DNA from: JAENVU01 sp031430375
GTDB taxonomy: Bacteria; Actinomycetota; Acidimicrobiia; IMCC26256; JAENVU01
Direction: 5' to 3'
NCBI GenBank assembly: GCA_031430375.1
Contig: JANPBJ010000149.1
Coordinates: forward strand, 1 to 64,000
DNA: 64,000 nucleotides
Both the position numbers and the translations under genes were made by a program. Shown here in pieces: positions 35,858 to 44,149 of the stretch; the stretch's first letter is position 1, and each line of letters begins with the position of its first letter. Below the pieces are notes generated by a model. The model was not told the DNA's origin and searched no databases. It saw nothing but the letters and a program-made list of their open reading frames with translations.

Positions 35858-36337
35858 ATGACCAAGTGGATGCGACTGGTTGCCTGCTCCGGCGCGCTCG
35901 TGCTGGTGCTCGCGGCCTGCGGTAGCGACGACAAGAAGACGGACACACCACCCAAGACTGATCCGCCGACCACGACCACGGAAGCGAAGTCCACGCTCAT
36001 CGCGACCGCGGAGCCGACAACAGACCTCGCGGCCGGGACGACGGTCACGGTGAAGGTCGCCGGGTTCACCGCGGGCAAGACACTCGGGATCAACGAGTGC
36101 GCCCAAGCCGGAGAGGCCGAAGTCGGCCAGGCCGACTGTGATATCGGCGCGATCAAGGTCCTGACAGTGGGTGCCGACGGGACCGGCGAGGGAACGATCG
36201 CGGTCTCGAAGGGACCGATCGGTCAGAACGCGCACCTGTGTGGAACGCCGGACGTCCGGTGCTTCCTCAGTGTGGGTGAGCTGATCGAGGGTGAGTCCGA
36301 ACGCGCCGAGGACATCGATCTGACGTTCGCGCCGTAG
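35858..36337 (+). CDS. Neocarzinostatin-like lipoprotein
   Basis: A 159-residue lipoprotein: signal peptide with lipobox LAAC, a Thr/Pro/Asp-rich linker (TDTPPKTDPPTTTT), then about 110 residues resembling the neocarzinostatin fold: PTTDLAAGTTVTVKVAGFTAGK, a Cys pair in INECAQAGEAEVGQADC and a second pair in LCGTPDVRC, matching the two disulfides of that family. The family includes chromophore-carrying apoproteins and many uncharacterised surface proteins. It follows the Dpp ATPase by 32 bases. I infer surface ligand binding, not antibiotic carriage. Confidence 0.78.
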   Translation: MTKWMRLVACSGALVLVLAACGSDDKKTDTPPKTDPPTTTTEAKSTLIATAEPTTDLAAGTTVTVKVAGFTAGKTLGINECAQAGEAEVGQADCDIGAIKVLTVGADGTGEGTIAVSKGPIGQNAHLCGTPDVRCFLSVGELIEGESERAEDIDLTFAP

Positions 36338-36431
36338 CCGGATTGGTCAGCTGAAGAGGGCGGCGTGGGTGACCCGTGCGAGCCACGTCGCGAGCGCGGT
36401 GTAAGCCAGGGTGTCCTAAAACTGAACGCGC
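36338..36431. other. Short convergent spacer, possible remnant
   Basis: Separates the lipoprotein gene from the convergent Gfo/Idh gene. On the minus strand the bases up to 36348 can be read as a short tail (LAYTALATWLARVTHAALFS, then stop), which may be a gene remnant or chance in GC-rich sequence. No hairpin with a T-run was found. Confidence 0.3.
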
Positions 36432-37409
36432 TCAGCCCGCAGCGCGCCGCACGGCATCCATCAGCCGCGCGACCTCCCGACCGTCGGCGAAGCTCGGCGT
36501 CTCGGCGCCAATCTCTCCCGAGCGGACCGCATCTCGCACGACCAGAGCCCACGCGGTCATCGCCACGAGATGCGGATCGCGATTCCCCGAGTGGGGGCTG
36601 CTCCACTCGTCGCGCGAACCATCCCCGCATCGCATGACCACACTGCGATCCGCAACGATCTCCGCCACCGCGTGTGAGCCGGAGAGGAGGACGCGGGGTG
36701 CGACGGACGCGGCCGCCGCAAACGTGGAGTCGATCGCGACCGTTGCACCCGCATTCGTGACCAACCCGGCTCGAAACGTGTCGTCCGCATCGCAGGGTCG
36801 GGGCTGCCCGCCAGCATCGGTACGTACAGGGATCTGAGTCTGAAGCTCGGCCCGGGTGACCACAAGATCCCCGATCCACCAACGCAGCGTGTCGAGCGCA
36901 TGGGAACCCCACGCGCCCAGCCAGCCTCCACCCGCGGCCCGTTCGAACAACCAACCCGCGGGTCGCAACGGCACCCGAGACCAGCTGCTGAAGTGGCTCC
37001 ACGCGACGTGCTCGATGTCTCCGATCGTTCCCGCGCGAAGGAGTTCCCGAACGTGGACGCGCGCCGGTTCGTGACGAAACTCGAAGTTCAACAGCGCGAC
37101 CAGGCCCGTTGATTCGGCTGCGGCCACCATCCGTTCGGCGTCACCGAGGTTGCAACCAAAGGGTTTGTCGCACAGGACCGCATGCCGACCCGCCAGCGCG
37201 AGCTCCACGTGCTCCGCGTGCAGGAACGGCGGCGAATGCACCGACACGAGGTCGAGGTCCGGTCGTCGGCACAGCGCAGCCACCGCACTGGCATCGCGCG
37301 CTGAGACCACTTCCACCACGTCGCATCCGTCGGCGGCCGAGAACACCGGCGCGACCACCCGCGCGCCGAAGCCGGTGCCAATCACGCCAATGCGCAGCGC
37401 GGCACTCAT
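36432..37409 (-). CDS. Gfo/Idh/MocA-family oxidoreductase
   Basis: A 325-residue NAD(P)-dependent oxidoreductase: Rossmann motif IGVIGTGFGARVV at the N-terminus, the nucleotide-binding PPFLHAEHVELAL, and CDKPFGCN (EKP-like, with the conserved catalytic-type Lys). The C-terminal alpha/beta domain has GGGWLGAWGSHALDTLRWW. Sugars, sugar acids or inositols are common substrates. It follows NagB-like and GH4 genes on the same strand, suggesting sugar or amino-sugar breakdown. Confidence 0.88.
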   Translation of the reverse strand: MSAALRIGVIGTGFGARVVAPVFSAADGCDVVEVVSARDASAVAALCRRPDLDLVSVHSPPFLHAEHVELALAGRHAVLCDKPFGCNLGDAERMVAAAESTGLVALLNFEFRHEPARVHVRELLRAGTIGDIEHVAWSHFSSWSRVPLRPAGWLFERAAGGGWLGAWGSHALDTLRWWIGDLVVTRAELQTQIPVRTDAGGQPRPCDADDTFRAGLVTNAGATVAIDSTFAAAASVAPRVLLSGSHAVAEIVADRSVVMRCGDGSRDEWSSPHSGNRDPHLVAMTAWALVVRDAVRSGEIGAETPSFADGREVARLMDAVRRAAG

Positions 37410-37458
37410 TCGGCGAAGGTGGCCGACGGATCGGGGATGTTCGACGGCACCGGTGCGT

Positions 37459-38205
37459 TCACATCCGAGATGATCGCAGACCGGCGGCCGAGGCGGGTTC
37501 CAGGAATATGTGTGCGTGCGGCGTTCGCTGCATGATGGACGCCGGGCAGGCGGTGGTCATCGGACCTTCCAACGCGGCCGCGACCGGAACCGACTTTCGC
37601 GCGTCGGGGGCGATGACCATCACCGATCGGGCCCGGAGCAATGCGGGAATCGTGACCGTGATCGCCCGCGGCGGAACCTGCGCCACCGTCGGGAAGTGGC
37701 CCTCGCCCACTTGTTGATTGCGGCACGCAAGATCCAGGTCGACGATCTTCACATCGAGCGGATCGGCAAAATCCGCGACGGGTGGATCGTTGAACGCGAG
37801 ATGTCCATTCTCGCCGATGCCCATCACACAGAGATCCAAAGGGTTGTCGTGGAGCAGCCCCGCGTACCGAACGCACTCGGTCTCCGTGGGCGCGAGACCG
37901 TCGATGAGATGAAAGGCCCGCGGCGACACGCGGCCCACAATCCGGTCGCGCATGTATCGAGCGAAGCTCGCCGGGTGATCGGCGCCGATCCCGACGTATT
38001 CGTCCATGTGGAATCCGATGACTCGGTCCCACTCGACTCGGCTCGACCCCACGAGCACATCGAGGAACGCCAACTGCGAGTTCCCCGATGCGAACATCAC
38101 GTGCGCAACACCGCGTGCGCTCACCGCCGCCGCGATCGCTTCCACCGCGAACACCGCCGCGGCCCGTGCGAGCGCGTTCGGATCGGCCAGAACGTGGACG
38201 TTCAC
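37459..38205 (-). CDS. NagB-like sugar-phosphate isomerase/deaminase
   Basis: A 248-residue member of the glucosamine-6-phosphate isomerase/6-phosphogluconolactonase family. FHMDEYVGI matches the NagB catalytic loop. The later motif reads GIGENGHLAFNDPPVADF; E. coli NagB has Asp and Glu at two positions where this protein has Asn and Asp, a pattern of a separate NagB-like subfamily. Whether it deaminates glucosamine-6-phosphate is therefore uncertain. The GTG at 38205 is 8 bases after the GH4 stop. Confidence 0.83.
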   Translation of the reverse strand: MNVHVLADPNALARAAAVFAVEAIAAAVSARGVAHVMFASGNSQLAFLDVLVGSSRVEWDRVIGFHMDEYVGIGADHPASFARYMRDRIVGRVSPRAFHLIDGLAPTETECVRYAGLLHDNPLDLCVMGIGENGHLAFNDPPVADFADPLDVKIVDLDLACRNQQVGEGHFPTVAQVPPRAITVTIPALLRARSVMVIAPDARKSVPVAAALEGPMTTACPASIMQRTPHAHIFLEPASAAGLRSSRM

Positions 38206-38212
38206 GGTTTCG

Positions 38213-39586
38213 TCACGCGAATTGCGGGAGCCACTCGGCGGTGGCGCCAAGCAGCTCGTCGGTCATGCGCTCCAAGGCCTCGAAGGCGATACGGCCCGCC
38301 AACGGGTCGGCGTGCATCGCAGCCAGGACCACGTCTCGATCCCCGGTGACGCCTGCCTCCACGGTGAGCTCCTGGGCGACCGAGACCCGGCGGAGCTGTT
38401 CGGCCAGCACCGTCGGCGCAATCGCTCGATCGCGCCCGCGCATGCCAGCACCGTCGACGGTGCAGATGCTCTCGACCACAACGGCGTCGGGGAGGTCGGG
38501 GCATTGACCGGCGTTCGGCAGGTTGAGCGGGAGGTCCCGACGGTGACCGGTGATCAGCGAATCGATCGCGGCGGCCACCAGCTCGCCCGATGGCACCCGC
38601 GAGACCTCGGGGGTTGCGAACATCGCGTCGAGATCCGTGGCGTGCCCAACTTCAGACCGTTCGCGATCCTCGATCGTGGTGAGACGCACTCCCCACCGTT
38701 CACCCCACCCGGATTCGGCGGTGAGGAACCCGGGGAAGAACTCGGCGAGGTGACGGTCGCCCGCACCCGGGAGCGCTCCGAACCGTCGGAACAGATCGAA
38801 CTTCAGGCGATTCGCGGCGATCAGATCGCCCTTGGTCCAGTGCTCACCCGGGGTCGGCTTTGCGAGGCCCAAACCTTCGGGAAGGTCCATCGCCAGCCGT
38901 TCGTCGGCGCGCCCGGGATCATCGAGGAGCTCGGCAAGGAGCTCGAAACCGTCGCGTCCTCCCACGGTGGCGCGCGTGACGATGGGAAAGTGATTGACGC
39001 CCGTGATCTCGAGATCAATGGATCGAAAGTCCACCTCGAGGAGGAGTGACAGGAGGAACTGCAACACCGTCACCTCGTGGCACAGGCCGACCGTGCGAAT
39101 CGACGACTCACGCGTGACCGCGCGACAGATCGTGGTCATCGGATTCGTGATGTTGAGCATCCACGCGTCGGGACACAGCTCCTCCATGTCCGCTGCGATA
39201 CCGAGAAAGATCGGGATGTTGCGCAGCGCGCGCGTGATCCCTCCCGGACCGACCGAATCGCCGACGCTCTGCTCGATCCCGAAACCGCGCGGGATTTCCA
39301 AGTCGTGACGCATGCTCGCGAACCCGCCGGTGGAAATGGTGACGACCACGTAGTCCGCACCGCCGAGCGCGTCACGTTGATCGGTACTCGTGCGCACCGA
39401 CAACGGGATGGACCGCCGCGCGGCCACGTGTTCCACCCACTCCGCCATCCGCGGCAACGGCGCCGGGTTGATATCGACGAGCACGATCTCGGCCCCAACC
39501 AGCGAGGGCGTGTTCGCGACGTCCACCACGAGATTGGGCACCCACTGGTAGCTCCCGCCGCCGATGACCACAATCCGCGGGCTCAC
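38213..39586 (-). CDS. Glycoside hydrolase family 4 (NAD- and metal-dependent)
   Basis: A 457-residue GH4 enzyme, of the 6-phospho-beta-glucosidase/alpha-glucosidase type. VVIGGGSYQWVPNLV is the NAD-binding start, MLNITNPM the conserved substrate loop, and GLCHEV with GVNHFP give the Cys and His metal ligands. These enzymes oxidise C3 of the sugar to cleave the glycosidic bond. The GTG at 39586 fits the family's start; a family D double hairpin is placed 10 bases ahead of it. It heads the run with the NagB-like and Gfo/Idh genes. Confidence 0.9.
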   Translation of the reverse strand: MSPRIVVIGGGSYQWVPNLVVDVANTPSLVGAEIVLVDINPAPLPRMAEWVEHVAARRSIPLSVRTSTDQRDALGGADYVVVTISTGGFASMRHDLEIPRGFGIEQSVGDSVGPGGITRALRNIPIFLGIAADMEELCPDAWMLNITNPMTTICRAVTRESSIRTVGLCHEVTVLQFLLSLLLEVDFRSIDLEITGVNHFPIVTRATVGGRDGFELLAELLDDPGRADERLAMDLPEGLGLAKPTPGEHWTKGDLIAANRLKFDLFRRFGALPGAGDRHLAEFFPGFLTAESGWGERWGVRLTTIEDRERSEVGHATDLDAMFATPEVSRVPSGELVAAAIDSLITGHRRDLPLNLPNAGQCPDLPDAVVVESICTVDGAGMRGRDRAIAPTVLAEQLRRVSVAQELTVEAGVTGDRDVVLAAMHADPLAGRIAFEALERMTDELLGATAEWLPQFA

Positions 39587-39596
39587 GTCAGCCTCG

Positions 39597-39627
39597 CTCT
39601 TGGCCCTGCCGGCCGGGCCGCTCCGCA
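39597..39627 (-). repeat. Family D double-hairpin repeat, copy 2 (short)
   Basis: In the minus-strand sense the element ends in GGCCAAGAG, 10 bases ahead of the GH4 GTG start. The second hairpin is truncated compared with the copies at 41548, 42411 and 44228. Confidence 0.68.
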
Positions 39628-39653
39628 TTCGGCGTGGCGTTGCCGCTGGACAC

Positions 39654-40087
39654 TCAGGATCCTTGCGATCCAGGGTCGAGGAGGGACTGCAAACCACCGT
39701 GCACATGACGAAGGTAGGCCGGACTCTCCCACGCCGCGGGGAAATGACCCAAGGCGGTTGTCAACACCCGGCCGGATCCTTCGGAGAAACTCCAGGCGAC
39801 GGGATATCCATAGGCGGGCGGTCGGGCGCCCTCCGCCGTCAGATCCAACTGTTCGACTGGGACCCGCACCAGGATGTGCGCATCCGGTCGAAGGTCCCGA
39901 AATTGATACACCTCGTCGTGCCAACGCCACCGCGACCCGAGATGCGCCGTCGCCGGATGGCTCGCATCCACCACTTCGAGATCCACGGTCTGCGTCCAGG
40001 GATGCCCGTCGAAACGCGCGCCGACGATACGGCCGAGTCCTCCCAGCCGTGGCACGCATCGGCCGCCGCGTGGATCGCGACGGCTTG
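39654..40087 (-). pseudogene. Broken ThuA-domain gene
   Basis: The C-terminal two thirds of a ThuA (trehalose-utilisation) protein are readable: GRIVGARFDGHPWTQ, VVDASHPATAHLG, DEVYQFRDL, SGRVLTTALGHFPAAWESP. The preceding conserved block AVAIHAAADACHGW is present but in another frame, so a frameshift occurs near 40040. The true N-terminus is absent: the gene runs into the family B hairpin at 40083-40142. ThuA genes often accompany Gfo/Idh sugar genes like those downstream, so this may be a gene lost from that set. Confidence 0.75.
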
Positions 40088-40142
40088 TCGCGCGGGTGAC
40101 CGCCACTTATCCGACAAGCGCTCGTCAGCAAGGTCGCACGGC
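40083..40142. repeat. Hairpin repeat family B, copy 2
   Basis: Arms GCTTGTCG (40083-40090) and CGACAAGC (40112-40119). The segment 40097-40142 is the reverse complement of 24461-24506 with one difference in 46. It marks the point where the ThuA gene loses its beginning. Confidence 0.85.
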
Positions 40143-40178
40143 CGCCCAAGGGCGCGGTCAGCACACCGACCCGGCGAC

Positions 40179-40236
40179 CGTTTGTCGCCTGGGTGGCGCT
40201 CACCGATTGAATCCGCCGCCAGCTATCCGACAAACG
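40179..40236. repeat. Hairpin repeat family B, copy 3
   Basis: Perfect 9-base arms CGTTTGTCG (40179-40187) and CGACAAACG (40228-40236). The block GCCTGGGTGGC next to the left arm is also found beside copy 1. It lies 36 bases from copy 2, in the spacer beside the ThuA remnant. Confidence 0.82.
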
Positions 40237-40268
40237 CACCGGGGAGTGGGAGCTCCTCCACCCAAGCG

Positions 40269-40451
40269 TCACGTCACTCGAACGGGCTGCGTTCCGCGGA
40301 ACGCATCGCCACCTGCGAACGCCCCAAGCGACACCGGCTCGATCACCACAACCGTGCGGGCCATGGTCTGACGGTTCTCCATTGCCATGAGTCCCGCAGG
40401 GAGGTCGGCAAGATCGACTTCTGGCTCGCGTGCCCGCATCGTTGCGATCAT
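40269..40451 (-). CDS. Small ORF or gene remnant with a strong ribosome-binding site
   Basis: Sixty codons starting at an ATG with GGAGG 5 bases upstream. The centre, ADLPAGLMAMENRQTMARTVVVIEP, resembles the C-terminal end of quinone-oxidoreductase/zinc-type dehydrogenases, which would make this an internally deleted gene with its own start retained. A real 60-residue protein cannot be excluded. It lies directly downstream of ipdC on the same strand. Confidence 0.4.
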   Translation of the reverse strand: MIATMRAREPEVDLADLPAGLMAMENRQTMARTVVVIEPVSLGAFAGGDAFRGTQPVRVT

Positions 40452-40465
40452 CGGGACCTCCGGAG

Positions 40466-41539
40466 TCAGACGGATCCGAGGCGAGCCAAGGTTTCGGTGG
40501 CTTCGCGCATCACGCGTTCGATGATGGTGGCGACTGTGGGCAACTCGTCGACGACGCCGACTACCTGGCCGGTGGGCAACACCCCGGTGTCGAGCCGGCC
40601 GTCGACCAACGCGGCCTTCGTGAGCATCGGCGCGTTGGCGGCCATAGCCACCTGAGCCCAACTCAAGCCCTGGCTCTTCTTCATCGCGATGCCTTCTTGC
40701 GCGAGGTCACGCAGGGACCGTCCGCTCAGCGACCGGAACCGCAGCGCGTTCGCGAGTGATCGAGGCAGCGCGCTGATCCGACCCGCTCCGTCGAGATGGT
40801 CGACGAGTTCCGTGCGGATCACGCGCTGCGGATGCCCGTCGACCTGCTTGGTAACAACGGTGTCGGTGACCGACGCTTCGAGATACCGGGCTTTCACTGC
40901 GTCGGGTACCCGGCTCTCCGCAGAGAGGAGGAACCGTGTCCCCATCGCGATCCCGGACGCTCCGTACGCGAGCGCGGCGACCAGCCCGCGACCATCGAAG
41001 AACCCACCGGCCGCGATGACCGGGATGTCGACCGCGTCACACACTTGCGGCAGGAGCAGCGAGGTCGGGACCGTCCCGGTATGCCCGCCGCCTTCCGCAC
41101 CCTGGGCGATCACTGCGTCGACACCCCACTCGGCCACCTTCTCGGCGTGGCGCCGAGCGCCGACCGTCGGTATCACAACCACTCCCTGGTCCTTGAGCGT
41201 CTTCACCAACCGCTCGCCCGGAGCCTGAGCGAAGCTCGCGACCTTCACGCCCTCTCGCACCATCAGGCCGATGCGGTCGTCGACATCCGGTTGATCCGAA
41301 CGCAGGTTCACGCCGAACGGCTTGTCGGTCCGGTCCTTCACCGACGCGATCGCGGTCGTGAGTTCGGGCACGCTCATCGTGGCGCTGGCGAGGATGCCGA
41401 GCCCACCGGCCGCACTCGTCGCCGCGGTGAGCCGGGCGCCGGCGACCCAGCCCATCCCCGTCTGGACGATCGGGAACTCCACGCCGAACAGCTCACACGC
41501 GCGGGTATGCAACGCCGCGTTGGTCGGGCCGCCGCTCAT
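40466..41539 (-). CDS. ipdC: IpdC-like flavoenzyme of steroid ring degradation
   Basis: A 357-residue TIM-barrel flavoprotein of the nitronate-monooxygenase/2-nitropropane-dioxygenase family, matching the size of mycobacterial IpdC (355). FMN-binding segments are present: PIVQTGMGWVAGARL, AQGAEGGGHTG, VIAAGGFFDGRGL and YGASGIAMGTRFLLS. IpdC is thought to carry out a desaturation on the ring C/D CoA intermediate before EchA20 opens ring D. It is the last gene of the echA20-ipdA-ipdB-ipdC run, which supports the name over a true nitronate monooxygenase. Confidence 0.88.
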   Translation of the reverse strand: MSGGPTNAALHTRACELFGVEFPIVQTGMGWVAGARLTAATSAAGGLGILASATMSVPELTTAIASVKDRTDKPFGVNLRSDQPDVDDRIGLMVREGVKVASFAQAPGERLVKTLKDQGVVVIPTVGARRHAEKVAEWGVDAVIAQGAEGGGHTGTVPTSLLLPQVCDAVDIPVIAAGGFFDGRGLVAALAYGASGIAMGTRFLLSAESRVPDAVKARYLEASVTDTVVTKQVDGHPQRVIRTELVDHLDGAGRISALPRSLANALRFRSLSGRSLRDLAQEGIAMKKSQGLSWAQVAMAANAPMLTKAALVDGRLDTGVLPTGQVVGVVDELPTVATIIERVMREATETLARLGSV

Positions 41540-41547
41540 CCCTCCCC

Positions 41548-41588
41548 CTCTTGGCCCTGCGGGCCGGGCCGGTCAGGCCCCGCTCCGC
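41548..41588 (-). repeat. Family D double-hairpin repeat, copy 3
   Basis: Between ipdB and ipdC. On the transcript strand it ends in CAAGAG, 9 bases before the ipdC ATG. It forms hairpin 1 (GGCCC-TGC-GGGCC) and hairpin 2 (GGGCC-GGTCA-GGCCC), nearly identical in sequence to the copy at 44228. Confidence 0.8.
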
Positions 41589-41624
41589 CTGCCGGGCGCG
41601 GCCGCAGCTGCCGTACGGCGTCGC

Positions 41625-42398
41625 TCATGGGTTCGGCACTTCCTTGTCCCGGAGACCGTGCGGGTCGATGACCTCGCGGATCAGCTCGAGTTCGTCCGGG
41701 GTGGGTGCCCGGGTCTCGGGGACATCGCTCGGCATCGCGAGTTCGAACCCGGTCGCGGCCACGATGTCGTCGACGCTCACCCCGGGATGCACCGACCGCA
41801 ACCGCATGTGGTGATCCTCGGTCTCGAAATCGAGTACACCAAGATTGGTCACCACATGACGCAAGCCGTGGAACCGACCCGCCGCACCCAGCTTCGCGGC
41901 CCGGTCGTATCCGACACCCGTGACCACATCCACCTTGGGCACGAACACCCGGGCTGAGTGATTGGGAATCCAGTAGCTCGTGATGTTCTGGATCGTGTTC
42001 CCAGCTGCGCCACGGAAGCCCAGTAACTGCGCCTTGGGCTGGTCCCAGTCGCCGACGAAGGCAAAGTTCTGGTTGCCGAACGCGTCGATCTGGCTGCCAC
42101 CCATCATCACGTGGCGGCGACCCGACCACACCAAGTCAAACATCGAGCGATACGGATTCCACGCTTCGATCGTCTTGGGCTGATCCGTCGGACCCACCGG
42201 GTAGGGGCCGGCGATGAGCAGCGCCTCGCCGTCGGTCATGACGAGGTCGGGCGAGAAACTCGCGCGGGCCAACCGTCCCCCGATCATCGGGACGGTGCCG
42301 ATCGGATTGCACAGAATCTCGCCGTCGCCGCGGAAACATTCCGCCACCGCGATCACGCAGTACTCCGCGCGGGTGATGAGATCGTTGGTACTGCTCAT
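41625..42398 (-). CDS. ipdB: IpdB, beta subunit of the ring-C-opening CoA hydrolase
   Basis: A 257-residue CoA-transferase-fold protein (YCVIAVAECFRGDGEILCNP; GGSQIDAFGNQNFAFVGDW). With IpdA it forms the IpdAB complex, which uses water rather than a CoA acceptor to open the last steroid ring (COCHEA-CoA). Mycobacterial IpdB has 250 residues. Start at the ATG at 42398, where MSSTNDLITRAEYCV begins. A family D element lies between it and ipdA. Confidence 0.9.
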   Translation of the reverse strand: MSSTNDLITRAEYCVIAVAECFRGDGEILCNPIGTVPMIGGRLARASFSPDLVMTDGEALLIAGPYPVGPTDQPKTIEAWNPYRSMFDLVWSGRRHVMMGGSQIDAFGNQNFAFVGDWDQPKAQLLGFRGAAGNTIQNITSYWIPNHSARVFVPKVDVVTGVGYDRAAKLGAAGRFHGLRHVVTNLGVLDFETEDHHMRLRSVHPGVSVDDIVAATGFELAMPSDVPETRAPTPDELELIREVIDPHGLRDKEVPNP

Positions 42399-42410
42399 AC
42401 ACCTCTCCCG

Positions 42411-42451
42411 CTCTTGTGCCTTCGGCACAGGCCGCTCGGGCCCCGTTCCGC
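42411..42451 (-). repeat. Family D double-hairpin repeat, copy 4
   Basis: Between ipdA and ipdB, ending in CAAGAG 12 bases before the ipdB ATG. Hairpin 1 here is TGTGCC-TTC-GGCACA: the stem sequence differs from the GGCCC/GGGCC stem of copy 3, but pairing and loop length are kept. Hairpin 2 is GGCC-GCTCG-GGCC. Confidence 0.8.
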
Positions 42452-42490
42452 TGGCGTCTTGGCTGCAAGCGTCGTTACGTTCCGCTCCAC

Positions 42491-43360
42491 TTAGGCCCCG
42501 ACCACCTTCCGGTATTCGTTGTGGTCGCCGCAGTCGAGATACTTCGCCCGCCACTCGTTCCACGCTTCGGGCGTCTTCGCGCTCGCGGCGTAGGCGCGTT
42601 GGAACTCTTCGTCACGCGGGTAGTCGGGAACGCACTCGGTGAAGTGGGCGCCGTGCGGTGCCTCGATCACGCCGTCGGTCATCAAACGGTTGATCTTCAG
42701 CGACTGCACCGGTCCGCCCGCGGCCAAGTCGTCGGTGTCGACGATCTTCTCCACACTCATGAAGCGCCGATCGGCCGCCATGCAGAAGAGGTCGTCGAAA
42801 TAGGGATCGACGTTGAGGTACTGACCGTTCCCGCGCCGATCGCCCCGGTGCATGTGAATCAGCGCAACATCCAGGTGCAGCGCCGGTGCGGCCACCAACT
42901 CCTCGCCGTCGTCATACGGCGAGACGACGGTGCGGATCTCGTCTTGGCGCTCGAGCAGATCGGAGCCGAGGCCCACCCGGGTGGGGATGAATGGCACCCG
43001 CCACGCCGCGGCCTGCAGACCGAGCAGGAACATTCCCTCATCCATTTCGAGGGTGGAAACCGCACCGGCCTGACGCGCCTTCCGGAAATGCGGTTCGAGC
43101 GCGATCGAGTCGAGCGAGCAAAACGCGTAGACGGCCTTGCGCACCTTGCCGGTGGCGCACAACAAGCCGAGATCGGGGCCGCCGTAGGACACGACCGTGA
43201 GGTCTTTGACATCGCTCTGCGCGATCGCTCGCACGAGGCTCATCGGCTTCCGGCGTGAGCCCCAGCCGCCGATGCCGATCGTCATACCGTCGAGGAGCTC
43301 GGCGACCACATCCGCTTCGGTGACAACTTTCGAGGACGGCTGCGCCAAGGTGAGACTCAC
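42491..43360 (-). CDS. ipdA: IpdA, alpha subunit of the ring-C-opening CoA hydrolase
   Basis: A 289-residue CoA-transferase alpha-type protein (IGIGGWGSRRKPMSLVRAI; YGGPDLGLLCATGKVRK; ALIHMHRGDRRGN). Glu105 in STLEMDEGMF falls at the position I recall as catalytic in mycobacterial IpdAB. The start overlaps the echA20 stop (ATGA). The complex with IpdB should hydrolyse the cyclic beta-keto CoA intermediate of cholesterol rings C/D. Confidence 0.9.
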   Translation of the reverse strand: MSLTLAQPSSKVVTEADVVAELLDGMTIGIGGWGSRRKPMSLVRAIAQSDVKDLTVVSYGGPDLGLLCATGKVRKAVYAFCSLDSIALEPHFRKARQAGAVSTLEMDEGMFLLGLQAAAWRVPFIPTRVGLGSDLLERQDEIRTVVSPYDDGEELVAAPALHLDVALIHMHRGDRRGNGQYLNVDPYFDDLFCMAADRRFMSVEKIVDTDDLAAGGPVQSLKINRLMTDGVIEAPHGAHFTECVPDYPRDEEFQRAYAASAKTPEAWNEWRAKYLDCGDHNEYRKVVGA

Positions 43361-44118
43361 TTGGTGACGTCCGTGTCGCGCTTGGCGACGAAGGCGTCGC
43401 GGTGTTCGTCGGCCACGCCGGAGAGATTCAGCTCGAACGTGAACCCTTGCTCGAATCGATAGGAACGCTTCACGTCGATCGGGTCGATGCCATTGAGAGA
43501 CTCCTTCGCGGCGCGGATAACGGTGGGACTCTTCGCGGCAATGTCGCCCGCCACCGCGAACGCGGCGTCACGCAACTCCGCGAGGGGCACCACCTGCAGC
43601 ACCGAGCCGAAATGATGCAGCTCCTGTGCGGTGATCGTGGCTGCGGTGTACACCATCGCTCGCATGCGGTGTTGGGGAACGAGGCGCGCCAGGTGGGTGG
43701 CCGCGCCCAACGCACCCCGATCCACCTCAGGGAGACCGAAGGTGGCGTCGTCACTGGCTATCACGATGTCGGCGTTGCCCACCAGGCCAACACCACCGCC
43801 GAGGCAGAAGCCGTTGACCGCGGCAATCACCGGTACCGCGCACTCGTAGACCGCGGCGAAGGCCGCGACGCACCCCCGGTTCGCGCCGATCAGGGCATCG
43901 AACCCCTCGGTGTTCTGCATCTCTTTGATGTCCACCCCGGCGTTGAAGCCACGGCCCTCGGCTCGCAGCACCACCACGTGCACGGCCGGATCCTCACCGA
44001 GCGCACGGATCATCCGCGCCAGTTCGAACCAGCCGGCCACGTTCAGGGCGTTCACCGGCGGGTTGTCCATCACCACCTCGGCAATGCCGGCAGCGTCGAC
44101 GATTTGGGTGATCGGCAT
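43357..44118 (-). CDS. echA20: EchA20, ring-D-opening crotonase
   Basis: A 253-residue crotonase-fold enzyme. The oxyanion loops are GFNAGVDIKEM and FCLGGGVGLVGNADIVIAS, followed by the FGLPEVDRGALGAATHL segment. In Mycobacterium, EchA20 hydrolyses ring D of HIEC-CoA and is encoded beside ipdAB, as here. The C-terminus ELNLSGVADEHRDAFVAKR also fits. It is the first gene of the minus-strand ipd run, with a palindromic operator upstream. Confidence 0.9.
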   Translation of the reverse strand: MPITQIVDAAGIAEVVMDNPPVNALNVAGWFELARMIRALGEDPAVHVVVLRAEGRGFNAGVDIKEMQNTEGFDALIGANRGCVAAFAAVYECAVPVIAAVNGFCLGGGVGLVGNADIVIASDDATFGLPEVDRGALGAATHLARLVPQHRMRAMVYTAATITAQELHHFGSVLQVVPLAELRDAAFAVAGDIAAKSPTVIRAAKESLNGIDPIDVKRSYRFEQGFTFELNLSGVADEHRDAFVAKRDTDVTK

Positions 44119-44149
44119 GGGCGCACCCCAGAGAAAAGAGGGAAGAGTT

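Noticed and set aside
36348..36431. C-terminal remnant of a minus-strand gene
   Set aside because: Only about 20 residues look protein-like; chance in GC-rich sequence is not excluded, so it is not called as a gene.
39587..39706. Forty-residue N-terminal extension of the GH4 enzyme
   Set aside because: It reads through the family D repeat and lacks similarity; the GTG at 39586 begins right at the NAD-binding strand.
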